64,000 nucleotides of DNA from Simiduia curdlanivorans (GTDB lineage Bacteria > Pseudomonadota > Gammaproteobacteria > Pseudomonadales > Cellvibrionaceae), in the NCBI RefSeq assembly GCF_030409605.1, contig NZ_JAUFQG010000004.1, positions 868,001 to 932,000 on the forward strand. Direction: 5' to 3'. Numbering within the stretch: the first letter of the stretch is position 1; each line of letters opens with the position of its first letter. The position numbers were made by a program, and so were the translations under genes. Under the pieces are notes generated by a model, which ran no database searches, had not been told where the DNA came from, and worked only from the letters and a program-made list of their open reading frames with translations. Shown here one piece after another: positions 7,649 to 16,519 of this stretch.

Positions 7649-9013
7649 TTATTTTTTTGTTGGCTTTTGCCAACCTTCTATATTGCGTTGCTTTGCTCTA
7701 GCAATGGCAAGCTCTGCTTGCTCTATATTTTTTGTAATCGTAGAGCCGGCACCAACGGTTGCATCATTCGCTATCTCTACCGGTGCCACCAATGAACTGT
7801 TTGAGCCAATGAAAACCCGATCGCCAATGTGGGTTTTAAATTTATTAACGCCGTCGTAATTGCAGGTAATTGTGCCCGCGCCAATATTGACCGCCTCACC
7901 TAGCACCGCATCGCCGACGTAACTTAGGTGGTTTATCTTGCTACCCTTACCAACCTTGGTTTTTTTGGTTTCAACAAAATTACCCACCTTGGCGTTTTCA
8001 GCCAATTCTGTGCCGGGCCTGAGTCGTGCGTAGGGGCCAATTTCGCAACCCGATGCAATAGTCGTCTGCTCGAGATGGCTATTGGATTTGATGTGTACGT
8101 TGTCAGCAACACTGACATTGCGCAGGATGCAGTTCGGCTCTATGTAGACACCGCTACCTAGCGTCACCTCGCCTTCGAAGACGCAGTTCACATCAATTAT
8201 CACATCGGTGCCACAGGTTAATTTGCCACGCACATCAAATCGATAGGGGTCGAGCAAGGTTACGCCGTCATCCATTAGCTTATCGGCATTGGTTTTTTGG
8301 TAAAAGCGCTCGAGCTCGGCTTGCTGGCGACGATTGTTGACCCCCAAAACCTCTAACTCAGATAGGGGATGAACACCATTAACCAATATACCGTCGCGCG
8401 AGGCTAGGGCGATTATATCGGTTAGGTAGTATTCGCCTTGGGCATTGTCGTTGGAGAGTTCTGGTAACCAGCGCTTTAATAGCGCGCCTTTTACCGCCAT
8501 CACACCGGTATTCACTTCCTGCACGCGCAGCTGCGCCGGTGTGGCATCTTTCTGTTCGACGATAGCAACTATGTGCTTTTTTTGGTTGCGAAGAATTCGG
8601 CCGTAGCCCGAAGGGTCTGTCAGTACAACGGTTAGCAGCGCCATTTCAAAGTGATTCACTTTGGTGAGCATATTGCTCAACGTCTCTTCACCGATCAGCG
8701 GTACGTCGCCATAGAGGATCAGTACGATGGCGTCGTCACGCAATTGGTCGAGTGTTTGCAACACAGCGTGACCCGTACCCAACTGCTCAGTTTGCTCTAC
8801 GAAACTAAGTTTAGGTGCGCTCACTGTTTGCTTAACCTGTTCAGCGCCGTGACCTACCACCACAATGAGGTTGCTATCACCCAATGCCTGGCTGGTATCC
8901 AAAACATGCTGCAACAGAGGTTTGCCAGCCACTGGGTGCAAGACTTTGGGTTTACTCGATTTCATGCGAGTTCCCTTGCCGGCGGCAAGGACAACGATGT
9001 CTAACATAGTCAT
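7649..9013 (-). CDS. glmU: Bifunctional UDP-N-acetylglucosamine pyrophosphorylase / glucosamine-1-phosphate N-acetyltransferase
   Basis: Acetylates glucosamine-1-phosphate and then transfers UMP from UTP to form UDP-GlcNAc in the cytoplasm. The 454 residues match the family. The N-terminal nucleotidyltransferase domain carries LAAGKGTRMKSSKPK (about residues 10-24) and YGDVPLI (about 103). The C-terminal half is a left-handed beta-helix of hexapeptide repeats with ARLRPGTEL, NHLSYVGDAVLG and NIGAGTITCNYDG, the acetyl-CoA and acceptor site. The start could be the ATG at 9013 or the one two codons later at 9007; neither has a strong ribosome site. The adjacent glmS supplies its pathway substrate after GlmM, which is not in the window. 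Confidence 0.97.
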   Translation of the reverse strand: MTMLDIVVLAAGKGTRMKSSKPKVLHPVAGKPLLQHVLDTSQALGDSNLIVVVGHGAEQVKQTVSAPKLSFVEQTEQLGTGHAVLQTLDQLRDDAIVLILYGDVPLIGEETLSNMLTKVNHFEMALLTVVLTDPSGYGRILRNQKKHIVAIVEQKDATPAQLRVQEVNTGVMAVKGALLKRWLPELSNDNAQGEYYLTDIIALASRDGILVNGVHPLSELEVLGVNNRRQQAELERFYQKTNADKLMDDGVTLLDPYRFDVRGKLTCGTDVIIDVNCVFEGEVTLGSGVYIEPNCILRNVSVADNVHIKSNSHLEQTTIASGCEIGPYARLRPGTELAENAKVGNFVETKKTKVGKGSKINHLSYVGDAVLGEAVNIGAGTITCNYDGVNKFKTHIGDRVFIGSNSSLVAPVEIANDATVGAGSTITKNIEQAELAIARAKQRNIEGWQKPTKK

Positions 9014-9156
9014 TTCTTTACTGTTGGGTTCCCGGCCGTCCCTGAACGCCCCAGCGGAACAAAATTAAGAACCTAAGTGATCTAGGTAGCTAGCAGGGAG
9101 AGCTTCCTTCTCTCTTAACGCGATGCAATCACGTTGTAGATGCCTATTGCCCAAAT

Positions 9157-9187
9157 AAAAAAAGGGCAGCTAATGCTACCCTTTTTT
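9157..9187 (-). terminator. Intrinsic terminator of the ATP synthase operon
   Basis: In minus-strand RNA the stem GGGUAGC pairs with GCUGCCC across an AUUA loop, including one U-G pair, and is followed by seven U. It lies about 20 bases past the atpC stop. In plus-strand RNA the U-G pair becomes a C-A mismatch, which supports use on the minus strand. Confidence 0.85.
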
Positions 9188-9207
9188 ACCTAACATTTCG
9201 CTCAAAC

Positions 9208-9633
9208 TTACTTATTAAGTTTTTTGCGAATCGCCTGCAGCGTACGAAGTTGCGCAGATGCCTCGGCCAACTCAATTGCCGCGCGGGAGAAGTCTATTTC
9301 GCCGTTGTGGTTATTGAGGTCCTTAAGGGCAGCTTTCTGCGCTTCGAGCGCTGCAGCTTCATTCAGATCATCAGCACGCAGCGCAGCATCTGCCAGCACG
9401 GTTACATGATAGGGTTGAACCTCCAAGTAGCCACCAGAGAGATAGTAAACTTCCTCTACCCCTCCCTGCTTTATGACGCGAACTGGGCCTGGCTTAAGGC
9501 TACAGAGTAAGGGCGCGTGCCCGTAGGTAATACCAAGATCACCTTCGGTTCCCGCCGCTACTACTAGCTCTACCAAGCCAGAGAAGATAGCTTCTTCTGC
9601 ACTGACGATGTCGCAATGGACTGTCATGGCCAT
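9208..9633 (-). CDS. atpC: F1Fo ATP synthase subunit epsilon
   Basis: Epsilon subunit of the F1 central stalk, which couples rotation and inhibits ATP hydrolysis. It has 141 residues: an N-terminal beta-sandwich (about 1-88, with GTEGDLGITYGHAPLLCSLK near residues 28-47 and YYLSGGYLEVQP near 63) and a C-terminal helical hairpin rich in alanine (about 90-141). It is the last gene of the atp operon, 24 bases after atpD, and is followed by an intrinsic terminator. Confidence 0.96.
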   Translation of the reverse strand: MAMTVHCDIVSAEEAIFSGLVELVVAAGTEGDLGITYGHAPLLCSLKPGPVRVIKQGGVEEVYYLSGGYLEVQPYHVTVLADAALRADDLNEAAALEAQKAALKDLNNHNGEIDFSRAAIELAEASAQLRTLQAIRKKLNK

Positions 9634-9657
9634 ATCTCTTGCCTCATTTGACGGCTA

Positions 9658-11040
9658 TTATTTCTTCATTTTCGCAGCTTTTTCGACCGCTTCGTCGATA
9701 GAGCCAACCATGTAGAACGCCTGCTCAGGCATACCGTCGTAATCACCCGCTAACAAACCTTTAAAGCCTGCAATGGTGTCTTTTAAAGTCACGTACTTGC
9801 CAGGTGCACCGGTGAAAACTTCGGCCACATGGAAAGGCTGAGACAGGAAGCGCTCGATTTTACGCGCACGGTAAACGGTCTGCTTATCTTCCTCAGACAG
9901 CTCGTCCATACCCAAAATGGCAATAATGTCTTTCAGTTCTTTGTAGCGCTGAAGAACAGTTTGCACACCACGGGCTGTGTCGTAGTGCTCGGCACCGATG
10001 ATCAGTGGATCTAACTGACGCGAGCTTGAGTCCAATGGATCGATCGCAGGGTAGATACCCTTAGCGGCGATATCGCGGCTCAATACAACGGTTGAATCCA
10101 AGTGCGCAAAGGTGGTGGCGGGCGAGGGGTCAGTCAAGTCATCAGCTGGTACGTATACCGCTTGGATTGAGGTGATTGAACCGGTTTTGGTAGAGGTAAT
10201 ACGCTCCTGTAAAACACCCATCTCTTCAGCCAAGGTTGGCTGGTAGCCCACCGCAGAAGGCATACGACCTAACAGTGCAGATACTTCGGTACCGGCCAAG
10301 GTGTAGCGGTAGATGTTGTCTACGAACAACAGTACGTCTTTACCTTCGTCACGGAATTTTTCCGCCATGGTCAAGCCAGTCAACGCAACGCGCAAGCGGT
10401 TACCCGGTGGCTCGTTCATCTGGCCGTAAACCATTGCCACTTTGTCCAATACATTGGACTCTTTCATTTCATGGTAGAAGTCGTTCCCTTCACGGGTGCG
10501 CTCACCTACACCGGCGAATACGGATAAACCGCTGTGCGCCTTGGCGATGTTGTTGATCAATTCCATCATGTTTACGGTTTTGCCTACACCGGCACCACCG
10601 AACAAACCTACTTTACCGCCCTTGGCGAAAGGACATACAAGGTCAATTACCTTGATGCCGGTTTCCAGCAAATCGGAAGAAGGTGATAACTCATCATAAG
10701 CTGGCGCTTTACGGTGAATAGGCATGCGAGCCTGTTCGCCAATAGGACCGGCTTCGTCGATTGGGTTACCTAAAACATCCATGATGCGACCCAGGGTTTC
10801 TTTGCCCACGGGTACAGATACAGGTGCGTTGGTGTTATTTACGCTTAATCCACGGCTCAAACCTTCTGAAGAGCCCATGGCAATCGCGCGTACCACACCG
10901 TCACCCAGCTGTTGTTGCACTTCAAGCGTCAGACCTTTGTCTGTCACTAAAAGCGCATCGTAAACCTGGGGTACGGAATCACGCGGAAATTCCACGTCAA
11001 TAACGGCACCGATGATTTGTACAATGCGTCCGCTACTCAT
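9658..11040 (-). CDS. atpD: F1Fo ATP synthase subunit beta
   Basis: Catalytic subunit of F1. The 460 residues include the Walker A loop GGAGVGKT (about 149-156), the catalytic glutamate in GERTREGNDFY (about 180-190), Walker B in VLLFVDNIYRYT (about 236-247), and the DELSEEDK segment (about 383-390) that contacts epsilon. It is nearly identical in pattern to enterobacterial beta subunits. It lies between atpG and atpC in the usual order. Confidence 0.98.
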   Translation of the reverse strand: MSSGRIVQIIGAVIDVEFPRDSVPQVYDALLVTDKGLTLEVQQQLGDGVVRAIAMGSSEGLSRGLSVNNTNAPVSVPVGKETLGRIMDVLGNPIDEAGPIGEQARMPIHRKAPAYDELSPSSDLLETGIKVIDLVCPFAKGGKVGLFGGAGVGKTVNMMELINNIAKAHSGLSVFAGVGERTREGNDFYHEMKESNVLDKVAMVYGQMNEPPGNRLRVALTGLTMAEKFRDEGKDVLLFVDNIYRYTLAGTEVSALLGRMPSAVGYQPTLAEEMGVLQERITSTKTGSITSIQAVYVPADDLTDPSPATTFAHLDSTVVLSRDIAAKGIYPAIDPLDSSSRQLDPLIIGAEHYDTARGVQTVLQRYKELKDIIAILGMDELSEEDKQTVYRARKIERFLSQPFHVAEVFTGAPGKYVTLKDTIAGFKGLLAGDYDGMPEQAFYMVGSIDEAVEKAAKMKK

Positions 11041-11093
11041 TTCCGGTTCCTCTTAAAAACCTAAATTTCAAAACTTTTTAGCTGCTGCTGCGT

Positions 11094-11954
11094 TTAAACC
11101 GCTGCCGCGCCGCTTACAATCTCAGACAGTTCTTGGGTAATCGCTGCTTGTCGTGCTTTGTTGTATACCAACTGCAGATCTTTAATCAGATCACCGGCGT
11201 TATCAGTGGCGTTCTTCATTGCCAACATACGCGCCGCCTGCTCACAAGCACCGTTCTCTACAACGGCCTGATAGACCTGAGATTCGATGTAGCGATCCAA
11301 CAAACCATCTAACAATACTTTCGCATCGGGTTCGTACAAGTAATCCCACGCATGTGACAGTTTTTCGGTCTTCTCTGCCAACAGCGGCAGCAACTGATTC
11401 ACATAGGGTACTTGTGTCATTGTGTTAACGAAGTCGTTACCGACCAAGTACAAACGATCAATCTTTGACTCGGCATACGCATTTAACATGGTTTGCACTG
11501 TGCCAATTAAGCTGGCTAATGAGGGGTTTTCGCCCACATCGCGCACAGAGGCAACAACATTACCGCCGTAGCTCTTAAAAAATGATTGAGCTTTTGCACC
11601 GATAACACAAATATCGATACCAACACCCTGTTGCGCCCATTGCTTCATGTCTTTTATGGCGCCTTTGAACATATTGATGTTCAAACCACCACATAAGCCA
11701 CGGTCAGTGGATACAAGAATGTAACCAACGCGCTTTACTTCGCGCTCCTGCAAATACAAATGCTTATATTCCGGGGCTGCATTAGCAATGTGCCCCACTA
11801 CAGCGCGTATACGCTGAGCATAAGGCTTACCAAGCTGCATGCGCTCTTGTGCTTTCCGCATCTTACTCGCCGCAACCATTTCCATGGCCGAGGTGATTTT
11901 CTGCGTACTTTTAATACTCGTAATTTGAGTACGTATCTCTTTTCCGGCTGCCAT
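11094..11954 (-). CDS. atpG: F1Fo ATP synthase subunit gamma
   Basis: Rotor shaft of F1. It has 286 residues from the chosen start, beginning MAAGKEIRTQITSIKSTQKITSAMEMVAASKM, the usual N-terminal coiled-coil helix. The C-terminal helix (DNAGDLIKDLQLVYNKARQA, about 241-260) forms the other half of the shaft. The open frame extends four codons upstream to a TTG; the ATG at 11954 is preferred because GAGG lies seven bases in front of it and the family begins with MA(G)GKEIR. The middle domain carries VSTDRGLCGGLN, a strong family marker. Confidence 0.97.
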   Translation of the reverse strand: MAAGKEIRTQITSIKSTQKITSAMEMVAASKMRKAQERMQLGKPYAQRIRAVVGHIANAAPEYKHLYLQEREVKRVGYILVSTDRGLCGGLNINMFKGAIKDMKQWAQQGVGIDICVIGAKAQSFFKSYGGNVVASVRDVGENPSLASLIGTVQTMLNAYAESKIDRLYLVGNDFVNTMTQVPYVNQLLPLLAEKTEKLSHAWDYLYEPDAKVLLDGLLDRYIESQVYQAVVENGACEQAARMLAMKNATDNAGDLIKDLQLVYNKARQAAITQELSEIVSGAAAV

Positions 11955-12013
11955 ATTGGGCCTCAAACAGATTCGTTAAAGTTATTAACTGGGGCTTGTG
12001 CAGCCCCGGCCAA

Positions 12014-13558
12014 TTACCAGGTTTGGGTTGCCTTGAATTTTTCCAATGCACCTTTCAACGTCGCAGCGATTTCATCGTTGTAATCACCGCTGGCGTTAAC
12101 TTTCTTCATCAGATCGCTGTGTTCAGCGTTCATATAAGAAAGCAGGGCACTTTCGAAGGCACCGATCTTGGCTACTTCAACATCTTTAAGGAAGCCTTCG
12201 TTGGCGGCGTAAACCACAACGCCCAGCTCAGCCACTTTCAGTGGTTGATACTGCTTTTGCTTCATCAATTCTGTTACGCGTTCACCGTTATCGAGCTGCG
12301 CTTTGGTCGCTTCATCAAGGTCAGAGGCAAACTGGGAGAAAGCAGCCAGTTCGCGATACTGTGCCAAAGAGGTACGAATACCACCGGACAATTTCTTAAT
12401 GATCTTAGTTTGCGCTGCACCACCTACACGGGATACCGAAATACCGGCGTTCATAGCTGGACGTACACCGGCGTTGAACAGGTTGGTATCGAGGAAGATC
12501 TGGCCATCGGTAATCGAAATTACGTTGGTTGGTACGAAGGCAGATACGTCGCCAGCTTGGGTTTCAATAATCGGCAGAGCGGTTAACGAACCGGTCTTAC
12601 CCTTCACTTCACCCTTGGTGAATGCTTCTACGTAGTCGGCGTTTACACGCGAGGCGCGCTCGAGCAGACGCGAGTGCAAATAGAACACATCACCTGGGTA
12701 GGCTTCACGGCCTGGTGGACGACGTAATAGCAACGAAATCTGACGGTAAGCCCAAGCTTGCTTGGTCAAATCGTCATAAATAATCAAGGCATCTTCACCG
12801 CGATCGCGGAAGTACTCACCCATGGTGCAACCGGCGAAAGGCGCCAAAAATTGCATAGCCGCTGGGTCAGAGGCTGTCGCTGCGATAACGATGGTGTGAT
12901 CCATAGCGCCGTGCTCTTCTAAACGACGGACAACCGCCGCTACCGAAGAGGCCTTCTGGCCAATCGCTACATAAACACACTTAATGCCAGTGCCTTTTTG
13001 GTTGATGATGGCATCAACGGCGATGGCTGTTTTACCGGTTTGACGGTCACCGATGATCAACTCGCGCTGACCGCGGCCGATTGGCACCATGGCGTCGATG
13101 GCTTTCAAACCAATTTGCACTGGCTGATCAACCGATTGACGAGCAATTACACCCGGTGCAATTTTTTCAATCGCGTCAGTTTCGGTCGTAGCGAGGGCGC
13201 CTTTGCCGTCAATGGGGTTACCCAAGGCGTCAACAACGCGACCTAAAAGACCGTTGCCCACGGGCACTTCCAAAATGCGGCCAGTACAACGAACCTTTTG
13301 ACCTTCCGCTAAACCTTGGGTATCACCTAAAACCACGGCGCCGACAGAGTCTTGCTCGAGGTTAAGGGCCATACCGAAGCGGCCGCCATCAAATTCAATC
13401 ATTTCACCGTACATAACGCCGGCCAACCCGTGAATACGGATAATGCCGTCGGATACGGAAACAATGGTGCCCTCATTTTGGGCTTCAGTAGACACATCGA
13501 GGTTATCGATGCGCTGCTTGATAATTTCACTGATTTCCGAAGGATTCAGTTGCTGCAT
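12014..13558 (-). CDS. atpA: F1Fo ATP synthase subunit alpha
   Basis: Regulatory nucleotide-binding subunit of F1. The 514 residues carry Walker A GDRQTGKTA (about 170-178), the arginine-finger region SISRVGG-like VSRVGGAAQTK (about 373-383), and LLLRRPPGREAYPGDVFYLHSRLLERA spanning roughly 278-304. The N-terminus MQQLNPSEISEIIKQRI is the delta-binding segment. It lies 26 bases after atpH and 60 bases before atpG. Confidence 0.98.
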   Translation of the reverse strand: MQQLNPSEISEIIKQRIDNLDVSTEAQNEGTIVSVSDGIIRIHGLAGVMYGEMIEFDGGRFGMALNLEQDSVGAVVLGDTQGLAEGQKVRCTGRILEVPVGNGLLGRVVDALGNPIDGKGALATTETDAIEKIAPGVIARQSVDQPVQIGLKAIDAMVPIGRGQRELIIGDRQTGKTAIAVDAIINQKGTGIKCVYVAIGQKASSVAAVVRRLEEHGAMDHTIVIAATASDPAAMQFLAPFAGCTMGEYFRDRGEDALIIYDDLTKQAWAYRQISLLLRRPPGREAYPGDVFYLHSRLLERASRVNADYVEAFTKGEVKGKTGSLTALPIIETQAGDVSAFVPTNVISITDGQIFLDTNLFNAGVRPAMNAGISVSRVGGAAQTKIIKKLSGGIRTSLAQYRELAAFSQFASDLDEATKAQLDNGERVTELMKQKQYQPLKVAELGVVVYAANEGFLKDVEVAKIGAFESALLSYMNAEHSDLMKKVNASGDYNDEIAATLKGALEKFKATQTW

Positions 13559-13583
13559 GCTATTGTCCTCAATCCTATAAGAG

Positions 13584-14120
13584 TTAGGCGTTCATCGCTT
13601 CGGCGAGCTTGGCCAGTCGACCGCGTAAAGAACCATCTATGATGGTATCGCCAGCGCGAATTACCGCACCGCCAATTAAACTTTCATCTACGCTAGCCTG
13701 GACACGCACATCACAACTGAGTTTTTTACTCAGTGCGTTCGCCAATTTCTCTTGAAGGTCGGCGGAAAGGGTAAAAGCTGATACCACTTCCACATCGATG
13801 GTTTTTTCCTGTGCTGCTTTAAGCTGCTCAAAAATCACCGCTATGTGCGGCAACAATGCAAGACGCTTATTCGCGGCCAGGTTCTTAATAAAGTTTTGGC
13901 CCTTGGCGCTAAGCTGATCACCGCAAACATCGACAAAAATCTGGGCTTTTTGATCTGCAGTGTAAGACGGCAAGCTTAAGACCTGCTGCATTACCTTTTG
14001 CTGAGCAACGGCAGCAGCCGTTTTCAACGACACAGACCAGCCAGCAAGATCTTTTGCTGCCAGTGCGTATTCGAACGCGGCTTTGGCGTAAGGTCGGGCC
14101 AGGGTGGTCAATTCAGCCAT
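13584..14120 (-). CDS. atpH: F1Fo ATP synthase subunit delta
   Basis: Delta subunit, which ties the peripheral stalk to the top of F1. The 178 residues show the family pattern: N-terminal RPYAKAAFEYALAAKDLAGW (about 8-27), a helical domain to about residue 105, and the C-terminal VSAFTLSADLQEKL and DESLIGGAVIRAGDTIIDGS motifs (near 114 and 144). It lies 12 bases after atpF. Confidence 0.96.
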   Translation of the reverse strand: MAELTTLARPYAKAAFEYALAAKDLAGWSVSLKTAAAVAQQKVMQQVLSLPSYTADQKAQIFVDVCGDQLSAKGQNFIKNLAANKRLALLPHIAVIFEQLKAAQEKTIDVEVVSAFTLSADLQEKLANALSKKLSCDVRVQASVDESLIGGAVIRAGDTIIDGSLRGRLAKLAEAMNA

Positions 14121-14131
14121 GGAATCCTCGC

Positions 14132-14602
14132 TTACAGCTCTTGCGCCAATTGATTAAGCAGATCCGTATGCTTGGCAGCGTCTACTGACGAACCCAACAC
14201 CTTGGAAGCACCGGCCAGTGCTAAAGTTGCTACCTGCAAACGCAGAGCCTCTTTGGCACGGTTAGTTTCCTGCACGATTTCTGCCTGAGCGGAAGCTTTC
14301 AAACGATCGCCTTCGGCGCGCGCTTGTTCTTTCGCTTCTTCAACAATTTGAACGCCGCGCTTGTTAGCCTGTTCAATGATGGCAGCCGCTTGTGCTTTGG
14401 CTTCCTTCAGTTGATCTGTGGCTTTCTTTTGCGCGAGTTCTAAATCTTTGTCGGCACGCTCTGCAGCCTGCAACCCATTGGCAATTTTATTTTCTCGCTC
14501 AACCATAACGCCCAAAAGCGCCGGCCAAACAAATTTCCAACAGAACCAAACGAATACCAAGAAGGTAACCGATTGACCTATTAGGGTTAGATTAATATTC
14601 AC
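14132..14602 (-). CDS. atpF: F1Fo ATP synthase subunit b
   Basis: Peripheral stalk subunit. It has 156 residues, the standard length: MNINLTLIGQSVTFLVFVWFC forms the single N-terminal membrane helix, followed by a long charged alanine-rich helix (about 35-140) that dimerises, with repeating A/E/K residues such as LELAQKKATDQLKEAKAQAA. It lies between atpE and atpH. Confidence 0.97.
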   Translation of the reverse strand: MNINLTLIGQSVTFLVFVWFCWKFVWPALLGVMVERENKIANGLQAAERADKDLELAQKKATDQLKEAKAQAAAIIEQANKRGVQIVEEAKEQARAEGDRLKASAQAEIVQETNRAKEALRLQVATLALAGASKVLGSSVDAAKHTDLLNQLAQEL

Positions 14603-14652
14603 ACTAACACCTCTTGCTCTTTAGTGAGTGGTTAAAAGGCAAAAAGGTGAAC

Positions 14653-14904
14653 TTAGGCTGCTACTGCCAGGCTTGGCGCAACAACGAAAATCAAGTACAT
14701 GCCAATACCAACACCGATCATAGGTACCGCATCTAGCAAACCAGCCATTAGGAACATTTTGGTTTGCAACTGTGGGCCTTGCTCTGGTTGACGGGCAGCG
14801 CCTTCAATTAACTTTCCACCTAAAATGGCGAAGCCAATTGCGGTACCTAGCGCAGCAAAACCAATCAAGAAAGCCGCGGCGAAATATACGAGTGAAGCTG
14901 ACAT
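14653..14904 (-). CDS. atpE: F1Fo ATP synthase subunit c
   Basis: Proteolipid of the membrane rotor ring. The 83 residues form two helices joined by the polar loop AARQPEQ (about 37-43). The proton-carrying aspartate is in GLLDAVPMIGVGIGMYLIF, near residue 58. The residues around it match proton-dependent c subunits and show no sodium-binding Gln/Glu-Ser/Thr pattern, so this synthase probably uses protons although the organism also has an Mrp antiporter. Confidence 0.97.
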   Translation of the reverse strand: MSASLVYFAAAFLIGFAALGTAIGFAILGGKLIEGAARQPEQGPQLQTKMFLMAGLLDAVPMIGVGIGMYLIFVVAPSLAVAA

Positions 14905-14961
14905 AGTTATATCTCCAATATTAACAAGAAGTAAAAATTAAACCGTTAAAGCAAAATAGAA

Positions 14962-15888
14962 TTAGTGATCTTCGCCAGTGTTGTGTGCCATTGCCATGTA
15001 AACAACGGTCAACACCATAAACACGAAAGCCTGGATTGTAATAACCAAAATATGGAAAACAGCCCAACCCCACTGAAGCACACCAGCAAATAAACCTAGA
15101 ACAAAGCCGGCACCAAACATTAGGGCAATAAGAATAAAGATCATTTCACCAGCGTACATATTTCCAAATAGACGCAAGCCTAAAGACACTGGTTTAGATA
15201 CGAGAGCGATGGTTTCCAATAGGAAGTTGATCGGTATAAGTAGGATATCGATATACCATTTGCCGGCGTGGAAAGGGTGCAGCGTCAGCTCTTTCACGAA
15301 CCCCAGAAACCCTTTTTCTTTGATACTTAGAGCGATCATTAAGCAAAACACTGCCAACGCCATACCCAAGGTGATATTGGGGTCTGTGGTAGGAACCACT
15401 TTAAAGAACAGATGATCGTTACCAGAGATAGAGGCCGCTGCCACTGGCAGCCAATCTACGGGGATTAAATCCATTAGGTTCATGAAGAAAACCCAAACAA
15501 AAATGGTCAACGCCATTGGGGCAACCATGCTGTTTTTATAATGGAAGGTGTCGCTGACTGTTTTGTTAATAAACTCAACAATCAACTCAATCAAACTTTG
15601 CATACCAGAGGGCACACCAGCGGAAGCCTTTGCCGCTACCCGGTAAAATAGTAATGAAAATACTAAGCCCAATGCGATAGACCAACCCATAGAATCTAGG
15701 TGGATGGCCCAAAACCCCATATCCACAGCTTCCTGTGAGCTATGCGCCAAAGTCCAAACATCTTGTTCCAACACCGAAACGCTACCATCGGCGTTAATGC
15801 GCTCATAACCAGCGGGTAACTTCCCGTAAGCCATGTTTTGCAAGTGGTGTTGGATATAACCCGTTGCTGTGATTCCTTCGCTTGCCAT
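14962..15888 (-). CDS. atpB: F1Fo ATP synthase subunit a
   Basis: Stator channel subunit of Fo. The 308 residues have several membrane helices; the essential arginine lies in GLRLFGNMYAGEMIF (about residue 237). The N-terminal 65 residues (TATGYIQHHLQNMAYGKLPA, then FWAIHLDSMGWSIALGLVFS) are typical of gammaproteobacterial subunit a. It follows atpI by 38 bases and precedes atpE. Confidence 0.97.
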   Translation of the reverse strand: MASEGITATGYIQHHLQNMAYGKLPAGYERINADGSVSVLEQDVWTLAHSSQEAVDMGFWAIHLDSMGWSIALGLVFSLLFYRVAAKASAGVPSGMQSLIELIVEFINKTVSDTFHYKNSMVAPMALTIFVWVFFMNLMDLIPVDWLPVAAASISGNDHLFFKVVPTTDPNITLGMALAVFCLMIALSIKEKGFLGFVKELTLHPFHAGKWYIDILLIPINFLLETIALVSKPVSLGLRLFGNMYAGEMIFILIALMFGAGFVLGLFAGVLQWGWAVFHILVITIQAFVFMVLTVVYMAMAHNTGEDH

Positions 15889-15926
15889 AATGTCTCAAGC
15901 ACCTCATAAAATGTAAAAAAACTGGG

Positions 15927-16367
15927 TTACTGTGCGCCTGTGCACTTAGCGGCTAAGCCTATCTGGAGGGCCAGTAGCAACACATAAGATACAAATACAG
16001 CGACAGCTTGCACCGGTAGCGGGGACGTAAAGATCAACCCAAAACCCACCAATGTCAGAATAAATTTACCGCTTTCACCCCGATAGAAGGCTTTGACCAT
16101 CCATGGGGCAGCGCGTGCACCTGTATAGCGCCAAGCTAAACCGGCAAAATAGGCGTGGGGGATAATGGCAACCAGTCCACCCAAAAGGCAAGACACCGCT
16201 ATGTAAGCCTGAGCAGGCAAGACGAGAGTTTGCAAAAACCAAGCGCCTGCCACAACCAATGTAAGAAACACCAGTTCAATTCCCAGCCACAATATTATCG
16301 GAGGCTTGTTAATACTTGCTGCTCTTACGTTTAGCGTAATGTTGTTCGCAGCTCGTTTTTCGACCAT
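15927..16367 (-). CDS. atpI: ATP synthase operon protein I
   Basis: Small membrane protein encoded first in the atp operon; the family assists c-ring assembly or Mg2+ supply, and is not part of the finished enzyme. From the ATG at 16367 it has 146 residues with four hydrophobic segments (about 24-46, 52-72, 90-112 and 116-137). The open frame continues 13 codons upstream, but MVEKRAANN gives a more usual length. The promoter lies about 50 bases upstream of this start. The family is poorly conserved, so position and topology carry most of the assignment. Confidence 0.85.
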   Translation of the reverse strand: MVEKRAANNITLNVRAASINKPPIILWLGIELVFLTLVVAGAWFLQTLVLPAQAYIAVSCLLGGLVAIIPHAYFAGLAWRYTGARAAPWMVKAFYRGESGKFILTLVGFGLIFTSPLPVQAVAVFVSYVLLLALQIGLAAKCTGAQ

Positions 16368-16420
16368 TTTGCACCAGATCAGCCTGCGCGCACCAAAGGA
16401 CGGCACACGGGGCGTCGCGC

Positions 16421-16449
16421 ATTATAGGTTTAAAGGTGGGTGCATTCAA
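16421..16449 (-). promoter_or_regulatory. Sigma-70 promoter of the atp operon
   Basis: On the minus strand, TTGAAT (16444-16449) and TATAAT (16421-16426) are separated by exactly 17 bases. The predicted transcript starts near 16413 and reaches the atpI ATG after about 45 bases. It lies between parB and atpI, so the atp genes need not depend on read-through from parAB. Confidence 0.75.
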
Positions 16450-16459
16450 CCAGCTTGAG

Positions 16460-16519
16460 TGGCCCATTTACCCGATTAAGGTAAGTATTAATTGTCTGAT
16501 TTGTACCTCAAATGGGCCA
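16460..16519. repeat. Inverted repeat spanning the end of parB
   Basis: TGGCCCATTT (16460-16469) and AAATGGGCCA (16510-16519) are perfect ten-base arms about 40 bases apart. The right arm lies inside the last codons of parB and the left arm downstream of it. The left 21 bases resemble the hairpin arm after glmS (5667-5687) at 18 of 21 positions. It could be a loose terminator of parB or a small dispersed repeat. Confidence 0.4.

Noticed and set aside
11996..12586. 196-codon open frame on the plus strand
   Set aside because: Antisense to atpA, whose conserved sequence explains the long open frame.
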